64,000 nt of DNA from Candidatus Thiosymbion sp. (GTDB lineage Bacteria > Pseudomonadota > Gammaproteobacteria > Chromatiales > Chromatiaceae), in assembly GCA_018435665.1 (NCBI GenBank), contig JAHDND010000024.1, positions 1 through 64,000 on the forward strand, given 5' to 3'. Below the pieces are notes generated by a model, which was given only the letters and a program-made list of their open reading frames with translations, was not told the DNA's origin and ran no database searches. Shown piece by piece: positions 1-8,109 of the stretch (the first letter of the stretch is position 1; every line of letters starts with the position of its first letter). The position numbers and the translations under genes are program-made.

Positions 1-123
1 CTTGGTGAAGTACCTGCGGGGGCGCGAATTGCAGCCCCCAACCCCCTTGCCGGCACCGGCATAGCCAGCATCCGCAACCCCTGGCTCCCGCTCCGTCAGC
101 TCGCAACGGGCTGGCGTAAGGGG

Positions 124-1131
124 CTAACTGCCGTTTTTAGGTTCATAGGCCTCGGCGATGTGCCTCCAGCGGCCGGGGTTGTTGTGACCGATTTCGATCA
201 CGTTGGGGTGGATGAGGTGGCGGATTTCCCGCGCCTCAAAGGCGAGATGCTCGCGGCTCTTGTTCTGGGTGTTGTAGTGCTGGAGGATGAGGTCGATGAT
301 CTCGCGGGGGTGATCCAGGGCGTACTGCCAGCCGCGCAGGGAGGCGTCCCGGAAAGCGGCCACCAGCGCGGGGCGCGCGTCCGCCAGGGCCTTGCGGGTA
401 AACAGCAGGTCGCCGTAGAAGTCCACGCCGTAGTTCTCCGGCTTGAAGATGGTGAAGGGAATGCCGCGCTGCTCCAGGATGAAGGGCTCGTTCGAGATGT
501 AGGCGTTGACCGCCGCGACCTGGCCCGCGATGAGGTCGTCCAGGTGACGTTCACTCCGTTCGAAACGCAGCTTGTCGAGGCCGATACCTTCTTCCAGGAA
601 CATGGCCTTGATTTCCACGTCCTGGTTGCCACCCATCAGCGCGATCGTCCCCGCATGATTGCCGGCACTATCGCCCGGGCCATTACCCGCCCTTTCGTCC
701 GCGCCATCGCCCGCAAGATTGGCCAGGAGCTGATCGCGCCCCTTTACCAGCAGGATACTGGGCGAATGCTGGAACACCGGCCCCAGGATCACGACCGGCT
801 GGCCTTGGAGGTAATCGAGCAGGAGGTCGGACATGCCAATGCCGAAATCGCTCCTGCCGGCCAGCACGTCCCCCACCGGATCGGCGTTCGGGCCACCCTC
901 CTTCAGCCGCACATCGAGGCCGGCCTCCCGGTAAAAGCCTTGATGCAGCGCCGCGTAGTAGCCGGCGAACTGGAACTGGTGCCTCCAGCGCAGTTGCAAC
1001 GAGACGGGTTCGAGGGCAAGGGCAGCCCCGGCAGTGCCAGCCAGCACCCAGCCGACCATGCAGGCAAGCGCTAATCCGGGCCGGGTGGCACGCCTGAAGA
1101 GGATGGCAAGGAAGGCGAACAGGGGAGACAT
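124..1131 (-). CDS. NMT1/THI5-like substrate-binding protein, C-terminally short
   Basis: The protein is an NMT1/THI5-family periplasmic binding protein, a family used for pyrimidine/thiamine-precursor uptake or as the sensor part of larger signalling proteins. A hydrophobic signal peptide (about residues 1-40 from Met at 1131) is followed by the typical opening LQLRWRHQFQFAGYYAA and the late motif NPGRWRHIAEAY. Family members fused to kinases or cyclases continue well beyond this motif; here the frame ends six residues later (EPKNGS), so the C-terminus looks cut or replaced. A Gly/Ala/Asp-rich segment near nt 650-740 looks like a low-complexity insert. A Met at 1170 is also possible but lies closer to the IS scrap. 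Bases 1-123 downstream hold no recognisable gene. The ligand is unknown; whether the protein works is uncertain. Confidence 0.7.
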   Translation of the reverse strand: MSPLFAFLAILFRRATRPGLALACMVGWVLAGTAGAALALEPVSLQLRWRHQFQFAGYYAALHQGFYREAGLDVRLKEGGPNADPVGDVLAGRSDFGIGMSDLLLDYLQGQPVVILGPVFQHSPSILLVKGRDQLLANLAGDGADERAGNGPGDSAGNHAGTIALMGGNQDVEIKAMFLEEGIGLDKLRFERSERHLDDLIAGQVAAVNAYISNEPFILEQRGIPFTIFKPENYGVDFYGDLLFTRKALADARPALVAAFRDASLRGWQYALDHPREIIDLILQHYNTQNKSREHLAFEAREIRHLIHPNVIEIGHNNPGRWRHIAEAYEPKNGS

Positions 1132-1270
1132 GTCAAGTTTCCAATTATAGACAGGAACCGCAAGCGACACTTAGGGGGAGAGGGCTGGCGGTTTCCCGCT
1201 CCCGTCGTGGCGTCGCGCGTCGGGACATGACCAACGCCTGTGGACTTGAGAGCGACCGGTTGTCGAGCAG

Positions 1271-1354
1271 CGATTCATGCTCGCCTCGATGCTCTCCCAC
1301 CATGCGCACCGCGCGCTCCCTGACTTCCAGTGAAAAGTTTGTCGATGTCTTCAT
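1271..1354 (-). pseudogene. IS3-family transposase OrfA N-terminal fragment
   Basis: The first 28 or so codons, opening MKTSTNFSLEVRERAVRMV and continuing GEHRGEHES, match the helix-turn-helix start of OrfA from IS3-family elements. After that the frame runs on without similarity (to about 1145) and no OrfB follows. It is a decayed remnant lying directly upstream of the binding-protein gene, between it and fdsA, so an IS insertion or deletion probably reshaped this junction. No inverted ends were identified. Confidence 0.7.
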
Positions 1355-1401
1355 GGCCCCATCCTCTCAAATGTTGGAGCCTCCAGGAAAGTCATTGCGG
1401 T

Positions 1402-4242
1402 TCAGGAGCCTGGAACTCTGACTTTGTCACTCCTCTCGAAATTCACCGCCACCACCTTGAACTCCGGGGTGAGGGTGAACTCGTCGCCCACGTCGCTGGT
1501 GAGCTGGTTGATGGCGGCCTCGGGGAAGTGAAAGCTGGTGTAGAGGACGCCGGGACTGACCAGGTCGGACACCGCCGCCTTGACCAGGGTCTCGTCCCGG
1601 GGGGAGCGCAGGCGCACCCAGTCACCCGACGCGATGCCCTTGGCCTGGGCGTCCTTTGGATGGAGGTAAAGCAGGTCCTCCCGCAGCAGCTCGGCGTTGG
1701 GAGTGCGGCGGGTCATGGTGCCGCTGTTGTAGTGCTCCAGCCGCCGGCCGGTGGTGAGGATGTAGGGATAGTCCGCGCCGTGGGCCTTCAGCTCCGCCGT
1801 CTCCTCGAAGTCCCAGGGCTGGAAGCGGCCCAGGCCGCGCTTGAAGGACCCCAGGTGCAGGATGGGGGTGTCGCCGCCGTCCAGTCCCACCGGCCATTGC
1901 CTGCCGTTGTCGCCTAGGTCCTCCCAGCGGACGCCCTGGAAGAAGGGGACGATGCCGGCGATCTCCCGCAGCAGGCCCGGGGCGGCGTAGGGCGCCTGGG
2001 GATAGCCTAGCCGATTCATCAGTTCGACGACGATCTGGCCGTCGGTCTTGGTCCCGGGCAGGGGGTCGATGACCCGCCGTACCTGCTGGACACGGCGCTC
2101 GGCGTTGGTGAAAGTGCCCTCCTTCTCGAAAAAGGACGCCGCCGGCAGGACCAGGTCCGCCAGGCGCGCGGTGTCGGTGAGGAACAGCTCCTGCACCATC
2201 AGGAACTCCAGGCCGGACAGGGCGTGGCGTACCTGGCAGGTGTTGGGGTCGGTGCGCAGCAGGTCCTCGCCCATGATCCACAGGGCCTTGAGGTCGCCGC
2301 GGGTGCTGGCGGCGAACATCTCCGGGATCTTGTAGCCGGGCCTGCCGGGCCAGGGGACGCCGTAGAACTCGGCGTAGCGGGCCTGGACCTGGGGATCGTC
2401 CACCGCCAGGTAGCCCGGCCCCTGGTGAGGCTGGACGCCCATGTCGGCGGCGCCCTGGACGTTGTTCTGGCCGCGCAGGGGGTTGACCCCGGCGCAGGGC
2501 TTGCCGAGGTTGCCGGTCATGAGGGCCAGGGCGGTGATCAGGGACACGGCCTTGGTGCCCTGCCAGTGCTCGGTCACCCCCAGGCCGTGGAACTCCATGG
2601 CCGCCGGGGCTTGGGCATAGTCCCGGGCGGCGGCCTGGATCAGGTCGTAGTCGACCCCGCAGACCTGGGCCAAGGCATGGATGTCCAGGGCGCGCAGATG
2701 GGCGGCGAAGGCCTCCCAGCCCTCGGTGCGGCGGGCGATGAAGTCGCGGTCGATGAGGTCGGCGTCGAGGATGGCGCGGGCGAAGAGGTTGAGGAGGGCG
2801 ACATTGGTCCCCGGCCGTGGACGCAGGTGATGGCGGGCCAAGCGCGCCAGCTCGGTGCGCAGGGGGTCGATGACGATGAGCGGCACCCCGCGCTGGGCCA
2901 GGGCCTTGATCCGGGCGCCGGTGACCGGGTGGGCGGCGGTGGGGTTGGCGCCGATGACCAGCAGGCAGGCGGTCCGCTCCAGGTCCGCCACGGAATTGGT
3001 GGCGGCGCCGGTGCCCAGGGTCCACTGCATGCCCAGGGCGGTGGGGGCATGGCAGACGCGGGCGCAGCCGTCGATGTTGTTGGTGCCGATCACCACGCGG
3101 AAGAACTTCTGCATCAGATAGTTTTCCTCGTTGGTGCAACGCGCCGAGGAGATGCCGGCCAGGGCGTCTGGCCCATGGCGATCACGGATCTCCCGCAGGC
3201 GGCGGGCGGCATGGTCCAGGGCCTCGTCCCAGGTGGCCGGCTCCAGCGGGCCGTGGCGGCCCTGGCGGCGGATGAGGGGCGTCGTCAGCCGGTCGGGATG
3301 GCGGTGGAATTCAAAGGCGAAGCGGCCCTTGACGCAGGTATGACCGCGGTTGACGGCGGCGTCCGTGGCGCCCTCGATGCCCAGGATGGTGCTCCCGATG
3401 CCCGGCGTGGCAGCGGCGATATCCTGAAGGCTGCCCGCGATACCCTGAGTGGCGCCGTCCCTGCCCGACAGGGCCTCCGCGCCGGCCTGAATGGTGCCAT
3501 CCCGGACCCTGACGACGAGATTGCAGCCCACGCCGCAATAGGTGCAGATGGTCCGCACCTGGCGATCGTGGGGGGCGGTCTTGGTGCCGTAACGGTCGCT
3601 AAGGGCGTTGGTGGGGCAGGTCTGGACGCAGGCGCCGCAGGCGACGCAGGGCGAGCCGGCGAAGCACTGATCGGCCCCGACGATGACCCGCGCCGCCAGC
3701 CCGCGCCCGGCCACCGCCAGCACCTGGCCGGCCTGGAGCTCGTCGCAGGCGCGCACGCAGCGGAAGCAGCCGATGCACTCGGCCAGGTCGGCCTTGATGT
3801 AGGGGTGGTCGAGGTCGGGGGGCGGAGTCGGATGGCGGGCGCCGGCGGGATAGCGCACCGGGGGGCGGCCGTGGGCGGCGAGGACGCGCTGGAACTCGGT
3901 CGGCAGGCGGCCGGGGGCGGGCTCGACACGGTCGGCGGGGTAATCCGATAGCACCAGTTCCAGCAGATTGCGGCGCAGGCGCTGGATGCGCGCGCTGTCC
4001 GGCCAGAGGTACTGGCCCGCGGTGACGGGGGTGTGGCAGGAGGCCAGCACCCGCCGGGGTCCCTCCGCCTGGCTGGCGACCTCCACCGAGCACAGCCGGC
4101 AGGAGCCGTAGTTCTCCAGGTTGTCGGCCTGGCACAGGGTGGGGATCAGGTCCCGGCCTCGGTGGCGGCGCACGAAGTCGAGGATGGTCTCCCCAGGGAT
4201 GAAGGCATGGGGCTGGTTGTCGATGTAAGCGATATGTTCCAT
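1402..4242 (-). CDS. fdsA: NAD-dependent formate dehydrogenase, molybdenum (alpha) subunit
   Basis: This cytoplasmic Mo-bis-MGD subunit oxidises formate to CO2 (or runs in reverse) and passes electrons to FdsB. Visible in order: an N-terminal [2Fe-2S] domain (Cys 37, 48, 51 and about 69), two [4Fe-4S] motifs (CIGCFRCVRAC and CVACGACVQTC), the CTYCGVGC cluster motif at residues 233-240, and the molybdopterin domain with the Mo-ligand Cys in RVCHAPT (Cys, not selenocysteine). The His-Cys cluster motif usual in NuoG is not seen after the first domain. The fourth Cys of the Mo-domain cluster is at about 303, so its loop is far longer than usual because of a Gly/Ala-rich insert (nt 3360-3495). The start at 4242 follows GGAG and matches the family; an upstream GTG at 4296 is less likely. 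No fdsG, fdsC or fdsD is nearby. Confidence 0.95.
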   Translation of the reverse strand: MEHIAYIDNQPHAFIPGETILDFVRRHRGRDLIPTLCQADNLENYGSCRLCSVEVASQAEGPRRVLASCHTPVTAGQYLWPDSARIQRLRRNLLELVLSDYPADRVEPAPGRLPTEFQRVLAAHGRPPVRYPAGARHPTPPPDLDHPYIKADLAECIGCFRCVRACDELQAGQVLAVAGRGLAARVIVGADQCFAGSPCVACGACVQTCPTNALSDRYGTKTAPHDRQVRTICTYCGVGCNLVVRVRDGTIQAGAEALSGRDGATQGIAGSLQDIAAATPGIGSTILGIEGATDAAVNRGHTCVKGRFAFEFHRHPDRLTTPLIRRQGRHGPLEPATWDEALDHAARRLREIRDRHGPDALAGISSARCTNEENYLMQKFFRVVIGTNNIDGCARVCHAPTALGMQWTLGTGAATNSVADLERTACLLVIGANPTAAHPVTGARIKALAQRGVPLIVIDPLRTELARLARHHLRPRPGTNVALLNLFARAILDADLIDRDFIARRTEGWEAFAAHLRALDIHALAQVCGVDYDLIQAAARDYAQAPAAMEFHGLGVTEHWQGTKAVSLITALALMTGNLGKPCAGVNPLRGQNNVQGAADMGVQPHQGPGYLAVDDPQVQARYAEFYGVPWPGRPGYKIPEMFAASTRGDLKALWIMGEDLLRTDPNTCQVRHALSGLEFLMVQELFLTDTARLADLVLPAASFFEKEGTFTNAERRVQQVRRVIDPLPGTKTDGQIVVELMNRLGYPQAPYAAPGLLREIAGIVPFFQGVRWEDLGDNGRQWPVGLDGGDTPILHLGSFKRGLGRFQPWDFEETAELKAHGADYPYILTTGRRLEHYNSGTMTRRTPNAELLREDLLYLHPKDAQAKGIASGDWVRLRSPRDETLVKAAVSDLVSPGVLYTSFHFPEAAINQLTSDVGDEFTLTPEFKVVAVNFERSDKVRVPGS

Positions 4243-4285
4243 GTCTCCAACCTGTGGCGGGGGATATACGACTAGCGTGGAACCA

Positions 4286-5935
4286 TCACGGATCACCCAC
4301 GGCCGGGTCCCGCGGCGCGAACAGGGGCGCCAGTTCCTCCCGAAACTGGGTCAGGGCATTGCGCACCGGCAGGGGCAGACCGCCACCCAGGGCGCAGAGG
4401 GAACCCCCTTCCAGGGTGTCGAGGAGGTCGTCGAAGAGGGCGGGGTCGATCCTGCGTCCCTGGTGCAGCGCGCCTTCCACCAATTCCTGGCCACGGCGGC
4501 TGCCAATGCGGCAGGGAAAACACTTGCCGCAGGATTCCCGCGCCGCGAAGGCGAAGAGATGGGCGAGGAGTTCCGCCAGGGGAAAGTGCGTGGGGATGGC
4601 GACGATGCCGGCGTGACCCAGCAAAAAGCCATGGTGGGCAAAGGACTCGAAGTCCAGGGTCAGCTCGGCCACCTTGCTGGCGGGGACCAGGCCGCCCAGG
4701 GGGCCGCCGATTTGGTAGGCCTTGACCGGATAGCGGGTGCCGCCGCCCAGGTCGTCAAGGATCTGGCGCAGGGGCGTGCCCATCTCGACCTCATAGACGC
4801 CGGGGCGGCGAAAACCGCCGTCGAGGGAGACCAGTTTGGTCCCGGAGCAGGCGGGCAGGCCCAGGGTGGCATAGGCACGGCCGCCGGCGGTCAGGATGGC
4901 GGGCAGGTTGGCCAGGGTCTCGACGTTGCTGAGCAGGGTGGGCTGGCCATAGAGGCCGTGGCTGGTGGGGTAGGGGGGACGGGTACGGACCTCGGGCCGC
5001 AGGCCTTCGATGGAGTTGAGGAGGGCGGTCTCCTCGCCGCAAACATAGGCCCCGGCGCCCCTGACGATGTGAAAGCGCAAGGGCCCCCCGGTGCAGGCCT
5101 CTCCCCCGGGCAGGGTCAGCGCCTCGAAGTCGGCGATGGCCCTCTGGATAGCCGGGATGGCCTCGGGATACTCGGCCCGGATATAGAGGACACCGGTCTC
5201 GGCGCCGATGATGCGGGCCGCCGCCAGCATGCCACCCAGGACGGCATGGGGACGCTCCTCCAGGAGCCATTTGTCGGAAAAGGCCCCGGGATCGCCCTCA
5301 TCCGCGTTGCACACCACAAACTTCCGGGCCCCGGGGGCCTCCCGGGCCGCCTTGAGCTTGAGGTGCAAGGGAAAGCCGGCGCCGCCCCGACCGCGTAGTC
5401 CCGAGTGGGTGATCTCGTTGAGGGCCTGCTCCGGAAACCGGAGGTGATCCAGCAGGGTGGCGTAGTAGTCCGCCGGTGACGGAAGCGGGGCCAGGAGGAT
5501 GGGGGATGCCAGCGGGCTCCTGCCTACGGGTCCGATCCCCTCGGCTGACGGGCGCGGGTAGGGCAGATCGTCCAGCAAGGCGGTGGCGCCCTCATGGAGA
5601 AAGGCATCGTTGCGGTGGCATTGGCCCAGACAGGTGGCGTGGCCAATCGCCTCCGGGCCGAAATGCTCCGCCAGTCGCGCCGCCACCGCGGTCGTCCGCC
5701 CGGAGACCAGGCAGGCGGTGCCATCGCAGGCGAACACCCGTTTCCCTTCCCGCTGCTGAGGTGGGAAGTGATAGCAGGAACTGGCGCCCATCAGGCTGGC
5801 CTCGCTCAGGTGGCTAGACTCGGCCAGGGGGGCGAAGGGACGCGGCTGGTTGGAGGTGGCGGCGGCGAGACTCTCCCCATGCAAACCAGGGTCAAGGCCC
5901 AGGCGAGCGGCGAGACCGCGCAGATTGGTGGACAT
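4286..5935 (-). CDS. fdsB: NAD-dependent formate dehydrogenase, FMN/NAD (beta) subunit
   Basis: FdsB is the diaphorase half that takes electrons from FdsA and reduces NAD+. The N-terminal third is a NuoE-like thioredoxin-fold [2Fe-2S] domain (CDGTACLVSG, then CLGQC). It is followed by the NuoF-like FMN/NADH domain (GRGGAGFP near residue 190, then VCNADEGDPGAFSD) and a C-terminal [4Fe-4S] motif, ESCGKCFPCRIG, with a final Cys near SLCALGG. At 549 residues it is normal for FdsB. It sits 15 bp downstream of sixA and 43 bp upstream of fdsA, one leftward operon. Since the usual separate FdsG subunit is absent, the fused N-terminal domain may be the only NuoE-type cluster here. Confidence 0.95.
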   Translation of the reverse strand: MSTNLRGLAARLGLDPGLHGESLAAATSNQPRPFAPLAESSHLSEASLMGASSCYHFPPQQREGKRVFACDGTACLVSGRTTAVAARLAEHFGPEAIGHATCLGQCHRNDAFLHEGATALLDDLPYPRPSAEGIGPVGRSPLASPILLAPLPSPADYYATLLDHLRFPEQALNEITHSGLRGRGGAGFPLHLKLKAAREAPGARKFVVCNADEGDPGAFSDKWLLEERPHAVLGGMLAAARIIGAETGVLYIRAEYPEAIPAIQRAIADFEALTLPGGEACTGGPLRFHIVRGAGAYVCGEETALLNSIEGLRPEVRTRPPYPTSHGLYGQPTLLSNVETLANLPAILTAGGRAYATLGLPACSGTKLVSLDGGFRRPGVYEVEMGTPLRQILDDLGGGTRYPVKAYQIGGPLGGLVPASKVAELTLDFESFAHHGFLLGHAGIVAIPTHFPLAELLAHLFAFAARESCGKCFPCRIGSRRGQELVEGALHQGRRIDPALFDDLLDTLEGGSLCALGGGLPLPVRNALTQFREELAPLFAPRDPAVGDP

Positions 5936-5950
5936 GCGGCCGCCGGCCCC

Positions 5951-6466
5951 TCAGCCCTTTTCCCGCCGGGGGCGGCGCAGCTCCAGCAGCTTGGCGCAGC
6001 CGGCGGTGAGTGACTCCCAGTCCTTGGGCATTTCCAGCCGGGCGACCGTGGCCGTGGGTAACAGCTTGCCGTCCGCTGGGGTCTCCACGTCCTCACCGAG
6101 CAGAAACCGCAGCAGTTCCTCCAGGCCGGGATTGTGGCCGATGAGCAGCACCGCGCGGCTCTTCACCGGACAACGGCCGAGGACCGCGAGCAGGGAGTTC
6201 ACCCCCGACTCGTAGATATCCCCGTCCCAGACGATCTTCTTCTCCTTGACCTGCATGGCCTTGCACACCAGGAGCGCCGTTTCCCGGGCGCGCGCGGCGG
6301 GAGAGCTGACCACCAGGTCGGGTATCAGGCCCGCCTGCGACAGCCATTCCCCCACCGCGGGGGCGTCCTGACGCCCCCGCTTGGCCAGCGGGCGGTCGAA
6401 ATCGTTGAGGAAGCCGCTCTCCCAATCGGATTTGGCGTGGCGCAGCAGGAGGAGTTCACGGGGCAT
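5951..6466 (-). CDS. sixA: Phosphohistidine phosphatase SixA
   Basis: This is a small histidine-phosphatase-superfamily enzyme of 171 residues. The catalytic RHAKS motif lies at residues 8-12, a second conserved stretch (VVSSPAARARET) in the middle, and the second active-site His in LLIGHNPGLEELL. SixA removes phosphate from phosphohistidine proteins such as HPt domains of phosphorelays or nitrogen-PTS proteins. The gene is first in a leftward unit with fdsB and fdsA (15-bp gap), which suggests co-transcription but not a shared function. A TATAAA-like box lies upstream near 6540 with no convincing -35. Confidence 0.9.
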   Translation of the reverse strand: MPRELLLLRHAKSDWESGFLNDFDRPLAKRGRQDAPAVGEWLSQAGLIPDLVVSSPAARARETALLVCKAMQVKEKKIVWDGDIYESGVNSLLAVLGRCPVKSRAVLLIGHNPGLEELLRFLLGEDVETPADGKLLPTATVARLEMPKDWESLTAGCAKLLELRRPRREKG

Positions 6467-6553
6467 GGCGGGGTTGCCTCTCGGGGGAAGTAAGGGGAGG
6501 TTTAGGAAAAGGGGGTGATATCGGGGTTGGCGGCGATTTTATAGTCTTAGCAC

Positions 6554-6607
6554 ATCAATTTTCGGTTTTTCCGGGTCGGGTGGCGTCTTGCGGGGGGCAA
6601 CCTGAAT
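6554..6607 (-). repeat. Half copy of a palindromic interspersed repeat
   Basis: The stretch from CAATTTTCGG through GGGTCGGGTGGCGTCT to AACCTGAAT matches one arm and flank of the element seen whole at 7900-8017, and again at 21718-21820 and 33510-33551. The second arm is missing. It lies between sixA and the fructosamine-kinase-like gene, ending about 15 bp from that gene's stop codon. Confidence 0.7.
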
Positions 6608-6623
6608 AGCCAGCCCAGGGTGG

Positions 6624-7505
6624 TCAGCCCAGGGCGGCCAGCAAACGGTCGATCATGGCCTGGGCCTGGCCCAGGTAGCCGGCGCCGAAGAGATTGAGGT
6701 GATTGAGGACGTGGTAGAGGTTGTAGAGATCGCGGCGGACCGGGTAGCCAGGTTCCAGGGGCCAAGCCTCGCGATAGGCGGCGTAAAAGTCGGCGCTGAA
6801 GCCGCCGAATAGCTCGGTCATGGCCAGGTCGGCCTCCCGGTCGCCGTAGTAGGTGGCCGGGTCGAAGATCACCGCCTGCCCGTCCTGGTCATAGGCCAGG
6901 TTGCCACCCCAGAGGTCACCGTGGAGCAGGGCTGGCGGTGGGTCATGGTCGAGCAGGGCTGGGCAGGCCGCCAGCAGCCGCTCGCCACGCTCCTGGAGAC
7001 GACCCCCATGGCCCCGTGCCCGGGCCAGGTCGAGTTGAGGACGCAGGCGCCGTTCCTGCCAGAACCGGGCCCAGTCACTGTCCACGGCGTTGGCCTGGGG
7101 CGTGGCGCCGATAAAGTTGTCGTGTTGCCAGCCAAACCGCTCCTGGGTCTGGCGGTGGAGGGCGGCGAGCTGGTGACCGGCTGTGGCCGGGCTCCGGGGG
7201 CCGGCGCGGCCGAAGGCGATGAATTTCAGGACCAGAAAGGCCTCGTCCCCGGCCGTGCCGGCGCAGAGGGGGCGGGGGACGCGGAGTGCCTCCGCCATCG
7301 CCAGGGCCTCCAGCCCCGCCGCCTCCGCCGTGAACATCGCCAGCCGCCGCGCGCTGTTGAGCTTGACGAACCAGGCCTGGGCGCCGTCCCGCAGGACGAA
7401 GGCGCGATTGATGCAGCCGCCGCCGAGCTCCTGACAGGACTGGGGGTGGCAGGGCTGGCCAGTGGCGGCCGTGATGGCGGCGGTGATCGAATGCCAATCG
7501 GTCAT
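6624..7505 (-). CDS. Fructosamine kinase / ketosamine-3-kinase family protein
   Basis: The 293-residue protein has the fold and motifs of the FN3K/YniA family, which phosphorylates sugar adducts on glycated amines so that they break down, a protein-repair role. The catalytic-loop motif LLHGDLWGGNLAY (about residues 190-202), the metal-binding VIFDPATYYGDREADLAM stretch and the C-terminal YNLYHVLNHLNLFG are diagnostic. Length is normal. It is transcribed leftward, apart from the sixA operon, and divergently from priA across a 600-bp gap. The family assignment is firm; the natural substrate cannot be read from the sequence. Confidence 0.9.
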   Translation of the reverse strand: MTDWHSITAAITAATGQPCHPQSCQELGGGCINRAFVLRDGAQAWFVKLNSARRLAMFTAEAAGLEALAMAEALRVPRPLCAGTAGDEAFLVLKFIAFGRAGPRSPATAGHQLAALHRQTQERFGWQHDNFIGATPQANAVDSDWARFWQERRLRPQLDLARARGHGGRLQERGERLLAACPALLDHDPPPALLHGDLWGGNLAYDQDGQAVIFDPATYYGDREADLAMTELFGGFSADFYAAYREAWPLEPGYPVRRDLYNLYHVLNHLNLFGAGYLGQAQAMIDRLLAALG

Positions 7506-7781
7506 GGGGCCTGATCCTCGGGACAGGGGCTGGGCAGGGGTGGGGGCTGGGTAGGAGGAAGAACGCTTTTAGCCGGGTATTTGTACACAGCCGGGGTAGG
7601 GGTGCTCCCGGCGGGGAGGGATGTCACCCCGGCAGGGGAAGGGGGGGCGGAGGTAGCGGCCTTGTTGGCATATCCATTTGTTCATAAAAGAGGTCATCGG
7701 ATTGTAAAGTTTCTGGCCAATCTAACCTGAGCCCAGCAATCGCGCCGCTTCCGGCCCCATGCTCAACCCTTGCGCACAGAC

Positions 7782-7804
7782 TTATCCACAGATGGCGTGG
7801 ATAA
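7782..7804. promoter_or_regulatory. Inverted pair of DnaA-box-like sites
   Basis: TTATCCACA at 7782-7790 is a perfect DnaA box. CGTGGATAA at 7796-7804 is an 8/9 match on the other strand, giving an 8-bp inverted repeat (TTATCCAC/GTGGATAA) with a 7-bp spacer. A further loose match, TTGTACACA, lies near 7577. The site is about 310 bp upstream of priA, so DnaA-linked control of priA is possible. Typical origin neighbours (dnaA, mnmG, parAB, rpmH) are absent. Confidence 0.45.
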
Positions 7805-7899
7805 CCCCCTTTCTTGGGGCAGGCTCAGGCACTTGCGCTGCCGGCCCGCGGCTAGGTCGATAAAGCACAGCCAACAAGGCTTCGACCTCGATTAGGGAG

Positions 7900-8017
7900 G
7901 GTCGGGTGGCGTCTGGCGGGGGTGTCGACCGCAGGGAGGCGGTCGTCAAGCCTACAGGGACGTATTCAGGTTGTCCCCCGCCAGACGCCACCCGACCCGG
8001 GAAAACCGAAAATTGAG
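7900..8017. repeat. Complete palindromic REPIN/MITE-like element
   Basis: Two perfect 23-bp inverted arms (7900-7922 and 7975-7997, beginning GGTCGGGTGGCGTCTGGCGG) enclose a 52-bp core that contains its own small hairpin (GACCGC-AGGGAG-GCGGTC). The right flank, CGGGAAAACCGAAAATTGAG, is the reverse complement of the flank at 6554 and 33510. The same arms and core recur at 21718-21820 in the opposite orientation. No transposase is encoded, which fits a non-autonomous element. Confidence 0.8.
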
Positions 8018-8109
8018 GTGCGATGTCGATAGAATCTTCCTTCCCAAGGTTCCGCCCCCGCCCAGGGCTGTTGGTCGGACCCCGCCTCACCCTCTGGGAG
8101 TAGCCTGCC

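Larger units (their letters stand above)
7506..8109. other. 604-bp non-coding region between divergent genes
   Basis: No credible gene is seen in this gap between the kinase-like gene and priA. It holds an AT-richer patch (about 7665-7700), the DnaA-box pair at 7782-7804, a short inverted repeat flanking about 7853-7887 (AGGTCGA/TCGACCT) and a complete palindromic repeat at 7900-8017. Both divergent promoters must lie here, but no clear -35/-10 pair stands out. Confidence 0.6.

Noticed and set aside
3523-3546. Selenocysteine formate dehydrogenase
   Set aside because: The Mo-ligand position is a Cys codon in RVCHAPT and there is no in-frame TGA.
2224-3951. Long open frame antisense to fdsA
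   Set aside because: Long antisense frames are common in high-GC genes; composition is Gly/Ala/Asp-rich with no motif, while fdsA is certain.
7506-8109. Chromosomal origin of replication
   Set aside because: Only one perfect DnaA box plus one near match, and no dnaA, mnmG, parAB or rpmH nearby.
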